From NCBI RefSeq assembly GCF_001421565.1, contig NZ_LMKQ01000001.1:1487651-1551650 (forward strand): a DNA stretch of 64,000 nucleotides, read 5' to 3'. The position numbers and the translations under genes were made by a program. Numbering within the stretch: position 1 is the stretch's first letter; every line of letters begins with the position of its first letter. Shown here piece by piece: positions 34,950-43,023 of the stretch. Under the pieces are notes generated by a model. The model was given only the letters and a program-made list of their open reading frames with translations, did no database searches and had not been told where the DNA came from. Source of the stretch: Agromyces sp. Leaf222 (GTDB taxonomy: Bacteria; Actinomycetota; Actinomycetes; Actinomycetales; Microbacteriaceae).

Positions 34950-35441
34950 TCAGTCGAAGCCGAGGCTCAGCTTGCGCAGCAGGCCGGCGAGCCGCTTCTG
35001 CTCGCCCGCCGGGAGGCCGGAGAGCAGCTCGGCCTCGGCATCGACGAGGCGCGTGATCGCGGCATCGACCCTGGCGAGGCCGGCCGGGCTCATCTCGACG
35101 AGGATGCCGCGGCCGTCGTTGGGGTCGGTCTGGCGGCTCACGAGACCTCGTTCGACGAGCCGGTCGATGCGGTTCGTCATGGTGCCGCTCGAGACGAGCG
35201 TCTGCTGCAGCAGCTGCTTCGGCGAGAGCCGGAACGGCGAGCCGGCACGGCGCAGGGCGGAGAGCACGTCGAACTCGCTCGACTCCAGCTCGGAGCGCGT
35301 GAACGCCTGACGCCTGGCCCGGTCGAGGTGCTTCGAGAGGCGGGCGACGCGCGAGAGCACCTGCAGGGGTGCGAAGTCGAGGTCGGGGCGTTCGCGCTCC
35401 CAGTCCTCGACGATGCGGTCGACCTCGTCGGCATGCGTCAT
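34950..35441 (-). CDS. MarR-family transcriptional regulator
   Basis: 163 residues. Winged-helix core: ESSEFDVLSALRRAGSPFRLSPKQLLQQTLVSSGTMTNRIDRLVERGLVSRQTDPNDGRGILVEMSPAGLARV. The DxRxxxV wing (DPNDGRGILV) is diagnostic. The C-terminal helix dimerises. MarR proteins usually respond to phenolic or oxidant ligands and repress neighbouring genes. The Met at 35441 is used instead of the longer frame because the family begins there; GATACT is 6 nt upstream on its strand. It diverges from tRNA-Gln/glmU and is convergent with Pr6Pr, so the target is not evident. Confidence 0.9.
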   Translation of the reverse strand: MTHADEVDRIVEDWERERPDLDFAPLQVLSRVARLSKHLDRARRQAFTRSELESSEFDVLSALRRAGSPFRLSPKQLLQQTLVSSGTMTNRIDRLVERGLVSRQTDPNDGRGILVEMSPAGLARVDAAITRLVDAEAELLSGLPAGEQKRLAGLLRKLSLGFD

Positions 35442-35550
35442 CCACCCAGTATCCCGCGAACCGACCGGTGCGCGTGCCGCCCGGAACGCATCGAACACGG
35501 TGGCGCGTCTGGCAGACTGGAGGGCGCTCGTGCGCCTCGCGCCCGAGTGG

Positions 35551-35622
35551 TCCGCCATAGTGTAACGGCAGCACGGCAGCCTTTGGAGCTGTTCGGTCCA
35601 GGTTCGAATCCTGGTGGCGGAG
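35551..35622 (+). tRNA. tRNA-Gln (anticodon TTG)
   Basis: 72-nt cloverleaf. Acceptor TCCGCCA/TGGCGGA (35551-35557 and 35615-35621) with discriminator G at 35622. D arm GTGT/GCAC, anticodon stem GCAGC/GCTGT with loop CTTTGGA giving anticodon TTG, and T arm CCAGG/CCTGG with TTCGAAT loop. No CCA is encoded. Upstream CAGACT (35513-35518) may be the -10 box. The glmU start codon begins at 35624, only one base after the discriminator. Confidence 0.97.
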
Positions 35623-35623
35623 C

Positions 35624-37066
35624 ATGGACCAGAAGCTCGCCATCATCGTGCTCGCCGCAGGCCAGGGCACCCGCATGAAGTCCGCAACCCCGAAGCTGCT
35701 GCACCCGCTCGCGGGCGCGCCGGTCGTCGGGCACGTGCTCGCGACGGCGCGGGCGCTCGACGCCGCGCACGTCATCGCCGTCGTGCGACACGAGCGCGAC
35801 ATGGTCGCCGCCGCGGTCGAGGCCGAGCTGCCCGGAACGCGCATCGTCGACCAAGACGAGATGCCCGGCACCGGCCGAGCCGTCGAGCAGGCGCTCGACG
35901 CGCTCCCCGCCGACTTCGACGGCGAGGTGCTCGTGCTGAACGGCGACGTGCCGCTGCTGAACGCCGACACCCTCGCCGGATTCCTCGAACTGCACCGCGG
36001 CCGCGCCGCGGCGGCATCCGTCATGTCCGCGTACTACGACGACCCCACCGGGTACGGTCGCATCGTGCGCGACACGGTGGGCCAGTTCGACCGCATCGTC
36101 GAGCAGAAGGACGCCAACGACGCCGAGCAGTCGATCGGCGAGATCAACGCGGGCATCTACGCCTTCGGCGCCGCCGCACTGCGCGATCAGCTCGCGAACC
36201 TCACGACCGACAACGCGCAGGGCGAGAAGTACCTGACCGACGTGATCCAGCTGCTGCGCGCGGCCGGCTCCGAGGTCGAGGCCGTGCCCGTGTCGGAGCC
36301 GTGGCTGGTCGCCGGCATCAACGACCGCGCCCAGCTCTCCGAGACGGCGGCCAGGCTCAACGCCCTCATCATCCGCGGATGGCAGCTCAACGGCGTCACG
36401 ATCGAAGACCCCACGACCACCTGGATCGACCTCACGGTGCGCATCGCGCAAGACGTGACGATCCGCCCCGGCACCCAGCTCAAGGGCGCGACGCTCATCG
36501 AGACGGGCGCCGTCGTCGGCCCCGACACGACGCTCACCGACTGCGAGGTCGGCGAGAACGCCGACGTGCGCCGCACCGACGCCACGCTCGCCGTCATCGG
36601 CGCGGGCGCCACGGTCGGCCCGTTCTCCTTCCTGCGGCCCGGCACGGTGCTCGGCGCCGACGGCAAGATCGGCGCCTTCGTCGAGACGAAGAACGCCACC
36701 ATCGGCACGGGCAGCAAGGTGCCGCACCTGTCGTACGTCGGCGACGCGACCATCGGCGAGCACTCCAACATCGGCGCGGGCTCGATCTTCGCCAACTACG
36801 ACGGCATCCGGAAGCACCACTCCGAGGTCGGCTCGCACGTGCGAACCGGCTCACACGGCGTCTTCGTCGCGCCGGTTAGGATTGGGGACGGCGCCTACAC
36901 GGCCGCCGGCACCGTCGTCCGAAAAGACGTCCCGTCCGGCGCTCTCGCCGTGAACGTGGCACCGCAACGCAACATCGAGGAGTGGGTCCAGAAGCACCGG
37001 GCCGGTTCTGCGGCGGCTGACGCCGCCGAGGCCGCGCGCGAGGCATCCGGTTCCGACGCCGACTGA
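35624..37066 (+). CDS. glmU: bifunctional UDP-GlcNAc pyrophosphorylase / glucosamine-1-phosphate acetyltransferase
   Basis: 480 residues. N-terminal uridylyltransferase with IIVLAAGQGTRMKSATPKLLHPLAG, then GDVPLLNADTL and AEQSIGEINAGIYAF. The C-terminal half is a left-handed beta-helix acetyltransferase with hexapeptide repeats (for example GAVVGPDTTLTDCEVGENA) and SFLRPGTVLG / GAFVETKNATIG. The acetyl-transfer and uridylation steps give UDP-GlcNAc for peptidoglycan. The ATG is 1 nt after tRNA-Gln and no ribosome site is possible outside the tRNA, so its message probably arises by tRNA 3' processing. prs follows 38 bp downstream. Confidence 0.96.
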   Translation: MDQKLAIIVLAAGQGTRMKSATPKLLHPLAGAPVVGHVLATARALDAAHVIAVVRHERDMVAAAVEAELPGTRIVDQDEMPGTGRAVEQALDALPADFDGEVLVLNGDVPLLNADTLAGFLELHRGRAAAASVMSAYYDDPTGYGRIVRDTVGQFDRIVEQKDANDAEQSIGEINAGIYAFGAAALRDQLANLTTDNAQGEKYLTDVIQLLRAAGSEVEAVPVSEPWLVAGINDRAQLSETAARLNALIIRGWQLNGVTIEDPTTTWIDLTVRIAQDVTIRPGTQLKGATLIETGAVVGPDTTLTDCEVGENADVRRTDATLAVIGAGATVGPFSFLRPGTVLGADGKIGAFVETKNATIGTGSKVPHLSYVGDATIGEHSNIGAGSIFANYDGIRKHHSEVGSHVRTGSHGVFVAPVRIGDGAYTAAGTVVRKDVPSGALAVNVAPQRNIEEWVQKHRAGSAAADAAEAAREASGSDAD

Positions 37067-37104
37067 ACGCACCGCGCCGAGCGCAGGTGGAGAGGACACA
37101 GCAC

Positions 37105-38082
37105 ATGTCGGGAATCGAGACCACCGGATCGAAGCGGCTCGTGCTGGTTTCGGGGCGGGCGCATCCCGCGCTGGCCGAGCAGATCGCACATGAACTCGGC
37201 TCGGAGCTCGTGCCCACCGATGCGCGCACCTTCGCGAACGGCGAGATCTACGCGCGCTTCGACGAGAGCGTCCGCGGCTCCGACGCATTCGTGATCCAGT
37301 CGCACACCGCGCCCATCAACGAGTGGCTCATGGAGCAGCTCATCATGCTCGACGCGCTGAAGCGCGCCTCGGCGAAGCGCATCACGGTCGTCGCGCCGTT
37401 CTACCCCTACGCGCGCCAAGACAAGAAGGGCCGTGGCCGCGAGCCGATCTCCGCACGACTCGTCGCCGACCTGTTCAAGGCCGCCGGCGCCGACCGCATC
37501 ATGTCGATCGACCTGCACGCCGCGCAGATCCAGGGCTTCTTCGACGGCCCCGTCGACCACCTCTTCGCCATGCCCGTGCTGCTCGAGGAGTTCAAGAACT
37601 CGCTCGACCCGTCGACGCTGACCGTCGTCTCGCCCGACATGGGTCGCGTGCGCGTCGCCGACATCTGGAGCGACAAGCTCGGCGCACCCCTCGCGATCAT
37701 CCACAAGCGCCGCGACCCGCTGGTGCCGAACCAGGTCTCGGTGCACGAGATCGTCGGCGACGTGAACGGCCGCGTCTGCCTCCTGGTCGACGACCTCATC
37801 GACACCGGTCGCACGATCGTCAAGGCGGCGGAGGCTCTCAAGGACGCCGGCGCCATCGGCGTCGTCGTCGCGGCCACGCACGCGGTGTTCTCGCCGCCCG
37901 CGACCGAGATCCTCCAGTCCGACGTCATCGACCGCGTCGTCGTCACCGACACGCTGCCGGTACCCGAAGACAAGCGCTGGGACCGCCTCACCGTGCTGCC
38001 CATCGCACCGCTGCTCGCGCGCGCCATCCACGAGGTCTTCGAAGACGGCTCCGTCACGAGCATGTTCGACGGGGCGGCGTAA
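37105..38082 (+). CDS. prs: ribose-phosphate pyrophosphokinase
   Basis: 325 residues. LVSGRAHPALAEQIAHELG, FANGEIYARFDESVRGSDAFVIQSH, FYPYARQDKKGRGREPISARLVADL, MSIDLHAAQIQGFFDGPVDHL and LVDDLIDTGRTIVKAAEAL are the ATP, catalytic-loop and PRPP-binding segments of class I PRPP synthetase. It makes PRPP for nucleotides, His and Trp. The start at 37105 has GGTGGAGAGGA upstream; an in-frame GTG at 37087 is rejected. glmU-prs is a frequent neighbour pair. Confidence 0.97.
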   Translation: MSGIETTGSKRLVLVSGRAHPALAEQIAHELGSELVPTDARTFANGEIYARFDESVRGSDAFVIQSHTAPINEWLMEQLIMLDALKRASAKRITVVAPFYPYARQDKKGRGREPISARLVADLFKAAGADRIMSIDLHAAQIQGFFDGPVDHLFAMPVLLEEFKNSLDPSTLTVVSPDMGRVRVADIWSDKLGAPLAIIHKRRDPLVPNQVSVHEIVGDVNGRVCLLVDDLIDTGRTIVKAAEALKDAGAIGVVVAATHAVFSPPATEILQSDVIDRVVVTDTLPVPEDKRWDRLTVLPIAPLLARAIHEVFEDGSVTSMFDGAA

Positions 38083-38088
38083 CCGCCG

Positions 38089-39789
38089 ATGACCATCTCG
38101 ACCCCCCGGCCCTGGCTCGCCGGGTACGCCGAAGGCGTGCCGCACGAGCTCGAGCTGCCCGAAGGCTCGCTCTACGACCTGCTCGCGACCTCGATCGCCG
38201 AGCACCCGTCGAGCGTCGCACTCGAGTTCTTCGGTCGCGAGACGACGTACGCCGAGCTCGGCGAACAGGTCGATCGCGCGGCCGAGGGGCTGCGCCTGCT
38301 CGGCGTGCAGAAGGGCGACACGGTCGCCATCGTGCTGCCCAACTGCCCGCAGCACATCGTGGCCTTCTACGCCGTGCTCCGGCTCGGGGCGATCGTCATC
38401 GAGCACAACCCGCTCTACACCCCGCGCGAGCTGCGCCACCAGTTCGAAGACCACGGCGCCCGCTTCGCGATCGCGTGGGACAACGTCGTCGAGACCATTC
38501 GCGAGTTCCCGGCCGATCTCGGCGTGAAGCACATCGTCTCGGTCGACGTCACGCGTGCGATGCCGTTCCTCACGCGGGCGGCCCTCAAGCTGCCGATCGC
38601 GAAGGCCCGCGAGTCCCGCGCGGCGCTCACCTCGGGTGCCAAGGGCACCTCGACCTGGCCCGACCTCGTCGAGGCCGAGCGCATCTCGCCGCACGTCGTC
38701 GCGCCCGAGGCATCCGATGTCGCCCTCATCCAGTACACGAGCGGCACCACCGGGTCGCCGAAGGGTGCGACGCTCACGCACCTGAACCTGCTCGCGAACG
38801 CGGCCCAGTCGCGCGCGTGGGTGCCGACGATCGAGCGAGGCAACTGCGTCGTCTACGCCGTGCTGCCGATGTTCCACGCGTACGGGCTCACGCTGTGCCT
38901 CACCTTCGCGATGAGCATGGGCGCACGCCTCGTGCTCTTCCCGAAGTTCGACCCCGACCTCGTGCTGCCGGTCATCAAGAAGCGACCGCCGACCTTCCTT
39001 CCCGCGGTGCCCCCGATCTACGACCGCCTGACCAAGGCCGCCGCGGCCAAGGGCGTCTCGCTCGAGGGCATCCAGATCGCGATCTCCGGTGCGATGGCGC
39101 TCACGCCCGCGGTCGTCGAGCCGTGGGAGGCCGCGACCGGAGGCGTGCTCGTCGAGGGCTACGGCCTCTCGGAGTGCTCGCCCGTGATCTCCGCGAACCC
39201 GGTCGCGGGCAACCGCAAGGCCGGCACCATCGGCCTGCCGTTGCCGTCGACGGAATGCCGTGTCGTCGACCCCGAGAACCCGACGGCCGATGTGCCTTCG
39301 GGCGGTGAGGGCGAGCTCGTCGTCCGCGGCCCGCAGGTGTTCCAGGGCTACTGGAAGAAGCCCGACGAGACCGACGCCGTGTTCGTGGCCGACCCCGACG
39401 GCGGCACCCCGTGGTTCCGCACGGGCGACATCGTCTCGATCGACGACGGGGGCTTCGTGCACGTCGTCGACCGCATCAAGGAGCTCATCATCACCGGCGG
39501 CTTCAACGTCGCCCCGACCGAGGTCGAGGAGGCGCTGCGCACCTACCCCGGCATCGATGACGTCGCGGTCGTCGGCCTGCCCGATGAGCACTCCGGCGAG
39601 CAGGTCGTCGCCGCCGTCGTGCTCGCCGACGGACAGCGCCTCGACGAGGCGGCGATCCGCGAGTTCGCCCGCGAGCGCCTCACGCCGTACAAGGTGCCCA
39701 AGCGCATCGTCGAGGTCGACGAGCTGCCGCGGTCGCTCATCGGCAAGGTCATCCGTCGCGAGGTGCGCAACCGCCTCCTGGCCGGCTGA
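38089..39789 (+). CDS. long-chain fatty-acid-CoA ligase-like AMP-binding enzyme
   Basis: 566 residues. Core ANL motifs: IQYTSGTTGSPKGATLTHLN (P-loop analogue), VEGYGLSECSPVISANP, GELVVRGPQVFQGYWKKPDET, WFRTGDIVSIDDGGFVHVVDRIKELIITGGFNVAPTEVEEAL, and the catalytic Lys in LPRSLIGKVIRREV. It would activate fatty acids as acyl-AMP and then acyl-CoA. It starts 6 bp after prs without a strong ribosome site, so translational coupling is likely. The chain length preference is not readable. Confidence 0.9.
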   Translation: MTISTPRPWLAGYAEGVPHELELPEGSLYDLLATSIAEHPSSVALEFFGRETTYAELGEQVDRAAEGLRLLGVQKGDTVAIVLPNCPQHIVAFYAVLRLGAIVIEHNPLYTPRELRHQFEDHGARFAIAWDNVVETIREFPADLGVKHIVSVDVTRAMPFLTRAALKLPIAKARESRAALTSGAKGTSTWPDLVEAERISPHVVAPEASDVALIQYTSGTTGSPKGATLTHLNLLANAAQSRAWVPTIERGNCVVYAVLPMFHAYGLTLCLTFAMSMGARLVLFPKFDPDLVLPVIKKRPPTFLPAVPPIYDRLTKAAAAKGVSLEGIQIAISGAMALTPAVVEPWEAATGGVLVEGYGLSECSPVISANPVAGNRKAGTIGLPLPSTECRVVDPENPTADVPSGGEGELVVRGPQVFQGYWKKPDETDAVFVADPDGGTPWFRTGDIVSIDDGGFVHVVDRIKELIITGGFNVAPTEVEEALRTYPGIDDVAVVGLPDEHSGEQVVAAVVLADGQRLDEAAIREFARERLTPYKVPKRIVEVDELPRSLIGKVIRREVRNRLLAG

Positions 39790-39801
39790 GTCGAACCCGT
39801 C

Positions 39802-40362
39802 ATGACGTCGTTCCTGTCTCCGGATGCCGCGGCCGCCCTTGCGGCGCTCACGGCACTCGAGTCGGGGGCCGGCGAGGCGGCGCCGCTCGACCGCCTGCGC
39901 GGCATCCGGGCGCTGGTGGTCGCGTTGGAGGCCGATCCGGCCGCCCTCGTCGCCGCCCGCGAAGCGGTCGATGCCGGCGCGAGCTGGGACGACATCGCGG
40001 ATGCCGCGGGTCTCAGCGCCTCGGCGGCGAAGTACCGCTGGGCGGGTGACGACGACACGATCGCCGACCGTCAGGAGGCGAGCCGTCGCCGCAAGCGCGA
40101 GCGACCGTCGAGCGTGCCCACCGACCTGCCGGGCGAGAGCGTGTCCGAGGCCGCGAGGCGCCTCGGCCTGACGCCGCAGGCGATCTACCAGCGCGTGACG
40201 AGGGGCCTCGTCGAGGCCCGCACGATCACGCTGCCAGACGGCCGGTCGTACAAGCGCGTCTTCCTGACCGACCCCGCCGATCCCGACGGCGGCGGCGCGG
40301 ACGCCACCGGCGCCGGCGTCGGCACCGACACCACCGACCGCGTCCCGCCCGCCGAGGGCTGA
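39802..40362 (+). CDS. protein with two HTH-like segments
   Basis: 186 residues. Two helix-turn-helix-like segments are seen: GASWDDIADAAGLSASAAKYRW (about 59-80) and SVSEAARRLGLTPQAIYQRVTRGL (about 112-136), with a basic RRRKRERPSS link between. The C-terminus is Asp/Gly/Ala-rich and probably disordered. This layout is seen in actinobacterial DNA-binding proteins of unknown role. It lies 12 bp after the acyl-CoA ligase gene, on the same strand, and is convergent with the DUF202 operon. Confidence 0.75.
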   Translation: MTSFLSPDAAAALAALTALESGAGEAAPLDRLRGIRALVVALEADPAALVAAREAVDAGASWDDIADAAGLSASAAKYRWAGDDDTIADRQEASRRRKRERPSSVPTDLPGESVSEAARRLGLTPQAIYQRVTRGLVEARTITLPDGRSYKRVFLTDPADPDGGGADATGAGVGTDTTDRVPPAEG

Positions 40363-40368
40363 GACCGA

Positions 40369-40731
40369 TCAGGTCGGGGTGCCGACCCCGTAGCGCGGCG
40401 CGGCCGGGAAGAGCCCGAAGTTCGCCAGGTGGTGGCGGGATCCGTTCTCGGTGGTGACGTAGCACTGCCAGCCGGGGCCGCCCGCGGCGAACAGCTCGAA
40501 CGGGGCATCCGTCGAGAGGTCGCCGCCGGTGGAGCCCGCAGCGGCCGTGGCGAAGGCCGCGCACGTGGAGCGGGCGGTCGAGGTGGCGACCGAGAACGTC
40601 GAGAGCACGATCGGCAGCACCATCGCGGCGAGGGCGAGGACCACCGCGATGCGCATCGCGCGTTGGCGCCCGGGGCGGCGTGGACGGTCGACGGGCTCGT
40701 AGCCGGCCAGTTCGGGGTGGTCGTCGGTCAT
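40369..40731 (-). CDS. small single-pass membrane protein
   Basis: 120 residues. A short acidic N-terminus (MTDDHPELAGYEPVDRPRRPGRQ) precedes one transmembrane helix, MRIAVVLALAAMVLPIVLS, then an extracytoplasmic domain with two Cys (TCAAFATA, WQCYVTTENG) that may form a disulfide. No family recognised. It starts 4 bp inside the end of the second DUF202 gene, so it belongs to their operon. The longer frame upstream is the shadow of the neighbour. Confidence 0.72.
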   Translation of the reverse strand: MTDDHPELAGYEPVDRPRRPGRQRAMRIAVVLALAAMVLPIVLSTFSVATSTARSTCAAFATAAAGSTGGDLSTDAPFELFAAGGPGWQCYVTTENGSRHHLANFGLFPAAPRYGVGTPT

Positions 40732-41069
40732 CGGGTCGCCTCGATCGAGATGGACATGACGCCCGCGAGGGCGGCGAGCAGAACGGTGACCGTGAGGCCG
40801 AGCATGGCCCACGAGGACGGGGGCACGAAGCCGTGGCGTGCGTCGAGCTGCCGACGCCGCACCGCACCATGGGCGATCGCGACGCCCGCGAGGACGAAGA
40901 GCGCGACCCCGGCCGCAGCGAGGGCGGGCTGGTCGGAGATGAGCCCGTCGCGGAGCGCGAGCACGGCGTTCACCGCGATCGCGAGCCCGGTGCGACTCCA
41001 GGCGAGCGCCGTGCGCTCGGACTGCAGCCCGGGATCGCGGGGAGGGAGGTCGGAGTGGGCCAGTGTCAT
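40728..41069 (-). CDS. DUF202 family membrane protein
   Basis: 113 residues, three transmembrane helices. DPGLQSERTALAWSRTGLAIAVNAVLALRDG is the DUF202/YidH signature, with R-T-x-L-A-W-x-R-T before helix 1. It shares its layout with the upstream neighbour (41074-41430) but is only distantly similar, so the two may form a heteromer. Stop and start overlap with the next gene. The function is unknown. Confidence 0.88.
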   Translation of the reverse strand: MTLAHSDLPPRDPGLQSERTALAWSRTGLAIAVNAVLALRDGLISDQPALAAAGVALFVLAGVAIAHGAVRRRQLDARHGFVPPSSWAMLGLTVTVLLAALAGVMSISIEATR

Positions 41070-41073
41070 GGCG

Positions 41074-41430
41074 TCAGCGGCTGAGCAGGATCATGACGGC
41101 GATGATCGCCGCCGAGAGCAGGGCGATGCCGGCCAGCAACGGCACGACGAAGCTGTAGGCGAGGGGGCGGTCGTTGCGGATGGCGATCTCGTTGGCCCGC
41201 CAGCGCACGTAGGAGAGGCCTCCGAGCAGCGCGGCCGCGACGGCCAGGCCGAGCGCGAGGATGAGCACCAGGACGCGGGGGCCGATGCTCTGCGCGAACT
41301 CGAACAGCAGCACGCCGCCGGCGAGCAGCGCGAACGCGGTACGGACCCAGGCGAGGAACGTGCGCTCGTTGGCGAGGGTGAACCGGTAGTCGGGGTCTCG
41401 GCCCTCGTCGCGCCACGCCGGCTTGCGCAT
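41074..41430 (-). CDS. DUF202 family membrane protein (YidH-like)
   Basis: 118 residues, three transmembrane helices. DYRFTLANERTFLAWVRTAFALLAGGVLL is the YidH-type DUF202 signature. The rest, VLVLILALGLAVAAALLGGLSYVRWRANEIAIRNDRPL and a last helix, also fits YidH. The start at 41430 has a GGAGGA ribosome site; longer frames are shadows. First gene of the three-gene DUF202 operon, 49 bp after the gnd stop in the same orientation. Confidence 0.9.
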   Translation of the reverse strand: MRKPAWRDEGRDPDYRFTLANERTFLAWVRTAFALLAGGVLLFEFAQSIGPRVLVLILALGLAVAAALLGGLSYVRWRANEIAIRNDRPLAYSFVVPLLAGIALLSAAIIAVMILLSR

Positions 41431-41479
41431 TCGTCCTCCGTCGTCCTCGGCCCCGGACTCGCGTCCGGGGCCAAGGATA

Positions 41480-42940
41480 CTAGTGGGTCGACGGAGTGGT
41501 GGCGATCTCGGTGCGGTCGCCCGACCAGAGGGTGTGGAACACGCCCTCCTTGTCGATGCGCTTGTACGTGTGCGCACCGAAGAAGTCGCGCTGGCCCTGC
41601 ACGAGGGCGGCCGGCAGGCGGTCGGCACGGAGGCCGTCGTAGTACGCGAGCGAGGAGGCGAACGCGGGGGCGGGGATGCCGGTGTCGACGGAGCGGACGA
41701 CGACGCGGCGCCACGCGGCCTGCGCACGCGTGAAGGCCTCGGCGAAGTACGGCGCCGAGAGCAGCAGCTCGAGGTTCGGCGTCTCGCCGTAGGCGTCGGC
41801 GATGCGGTTCAGGAACTGCGCGCGGATGATGCAGCCGCCGCGCCAGATCTTGGACACGGCGCCGAGGTCGATGTTCCAGTCGTACTCGACGGCACCGGCG
41901 CGGATCGCGTCGAAGCCCTGCGAGTAGGCGACGATCTTCGAGGCGTAGAGCGCGAGGCGCACGTCTTCGATGAAGGCGTCGACCTGGTCGGCCGGAATGC
42001 GTGCGGCCTCGTCGGGGCCGGCGAGGCCCTTGGCGGCGGCGCGCTGCTCGGGGTGCGACGACAGGCCGCGGGCGAACACGGCCTCGGCGATGTTGGAGAC
42101 CGGCGTGCCGAGGCTGAGCGCAGTCTGCACGGTCCAGACGCCGGTGCCCTTCGAGCCGGCCTCGTCGAGGATGACGTCGACGAGCGGCTGACCGGTCTCG
42201 GCGTCGACCTGCCTCAGCACCTCTGCGGTGATCTCGATGAGGTAGGACTCGAGCTCGCCCTTGTTCCACTCGGCGAAGACGTCGGCGATCTCGGCCGGGC
42301 TCTTGCCCGTGCCGCGGCGGATGAGGTCGTAGGCCTCGGCGATGAGCTGCATGTCGGCGTACTCGATGCCGTTGTGGATCATCTTCACGAAGTGGCCTGC
42401 GCCGTCGTGGCCGATGTGGGTGACGCAGGGCTCGCCCTCGGCGACCGCGGCGATCGACTTCAGGATCGGGCCGAGGGTGACCCACGATTCGTCGGAGCCG
42501 CCGGGCATGATCGAGGGGCCGTTGAGCGCGCCCTCCTCGCCGCCGGAGATGCCGGCGCCGACGAAGTTGATGCCGGTCTCGCGCACCGCGCGCTCGCGGC
42601 GGATGGTGTCGGTGAACAGCGCGTTGCCGCCGTCGACGATGATGTCGCCGGGCTCGAAGCGGCTCGCGAGCTCGGAGATCACGGCGTCGGTGCCCTTGCC
42701 GGCCTGCACCATGATGATCGCGGTGCGGGGCTTGGCGAGCGAGGCGACGAAGTCGTCGTAGGTCTCGGCGGCGACGAAGCCGGCCTCGGGGTGCTCTTCG
42801 ATCAGGGTCGTGGTGCGCTCGAACGAGCGGTTGAACACGGCGACCGTGTTGCCCTCGCGGCTGGCGAGGTTGCGGGCGAGGTTGGACCCCATCACCGCGA
42901 GTCCGACGACGCCGATGTTTGCTGATCCGGTTGCAGGCAC
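41480..42940 (-). CDS. gnd: 6-phosphogluconate dehydrogenase, decarboxylating
   Basis: 486 residues, close to the usual length for the decameric/dimeric NADP enzyme. NIGVVGLAVMGSNLARNLASREG is the coenzyme loop, IIVDGGNALFTDTIRRE, FVGAGISGGEEGALNGPSIMPGG and GAGHFVKMIHNGIEYADMQLIAEAYDL hold substrate and catalytic residues (Lys/Asn/Glu). The product is ribulose 5-phosphate, with NADPH and CO2. The GTG at 42940 is chosen for the GAGGAG ribosome site and family N-terminus. It borders the sugar-acid locus, so it can serve both the pentose pathway and gluconate use. Confidence 0.95.
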   Translation of the reverse strand: MPATGSANIGVVGLAVMGSNLARNLASREGNTVAVFNRSFERTTTLIEEHPEAGFVAAETYDDFVASLAKPRTAIIMVQAGKGTDAVISELASRFEPGDIIVDGGNALFTDTIRRERAVRETGINFVGAGISGGEEGALNGPSIMPGGSDESWVTLGPILKSIAAVAEGEPCVTHIGHDGAGHFVKMIHNGIEYADMQLIAEAYDLIRRGTGKSPAEIADVFAEWNKGELESYLIEITAEVLRQVDAETGQPLVDVILDEAGSKGTGVWTVQTALSLGTPVSNIAEAVFARGLSSHPEQRAAAKGLAGPDEAARIPADQVDAFIEDVRLALYASKIVAYSQGFDAIRAGAVEYDWNIDLGAVSKIWRGGCIIRAQFLNRIADAYGETPNLELLLSAPYFAEAFTRAQAAWRRVVVRSVDTGIPAPAFASSLAYYDGLRADRLPAALVQGQRDFFGAHTYKRIDKEGVFHTLWSGDRTEIATTPSTH

Positions 42941-43023
42941 GAACACACTCCTCGTGAGATTTCTGGGGGTCGAGTCAAGCGTACTGTGAGCGGGCCTCAC
43001 CGTTGCGCGCTGTTGCTGAGAGG

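Noticed and set aside
36895..39591. Minus-strand frame of 898 codons over prs and the acyl-CoA ligase
   Set aside because: Antisense shadow of two clear enzymes with family motifs.
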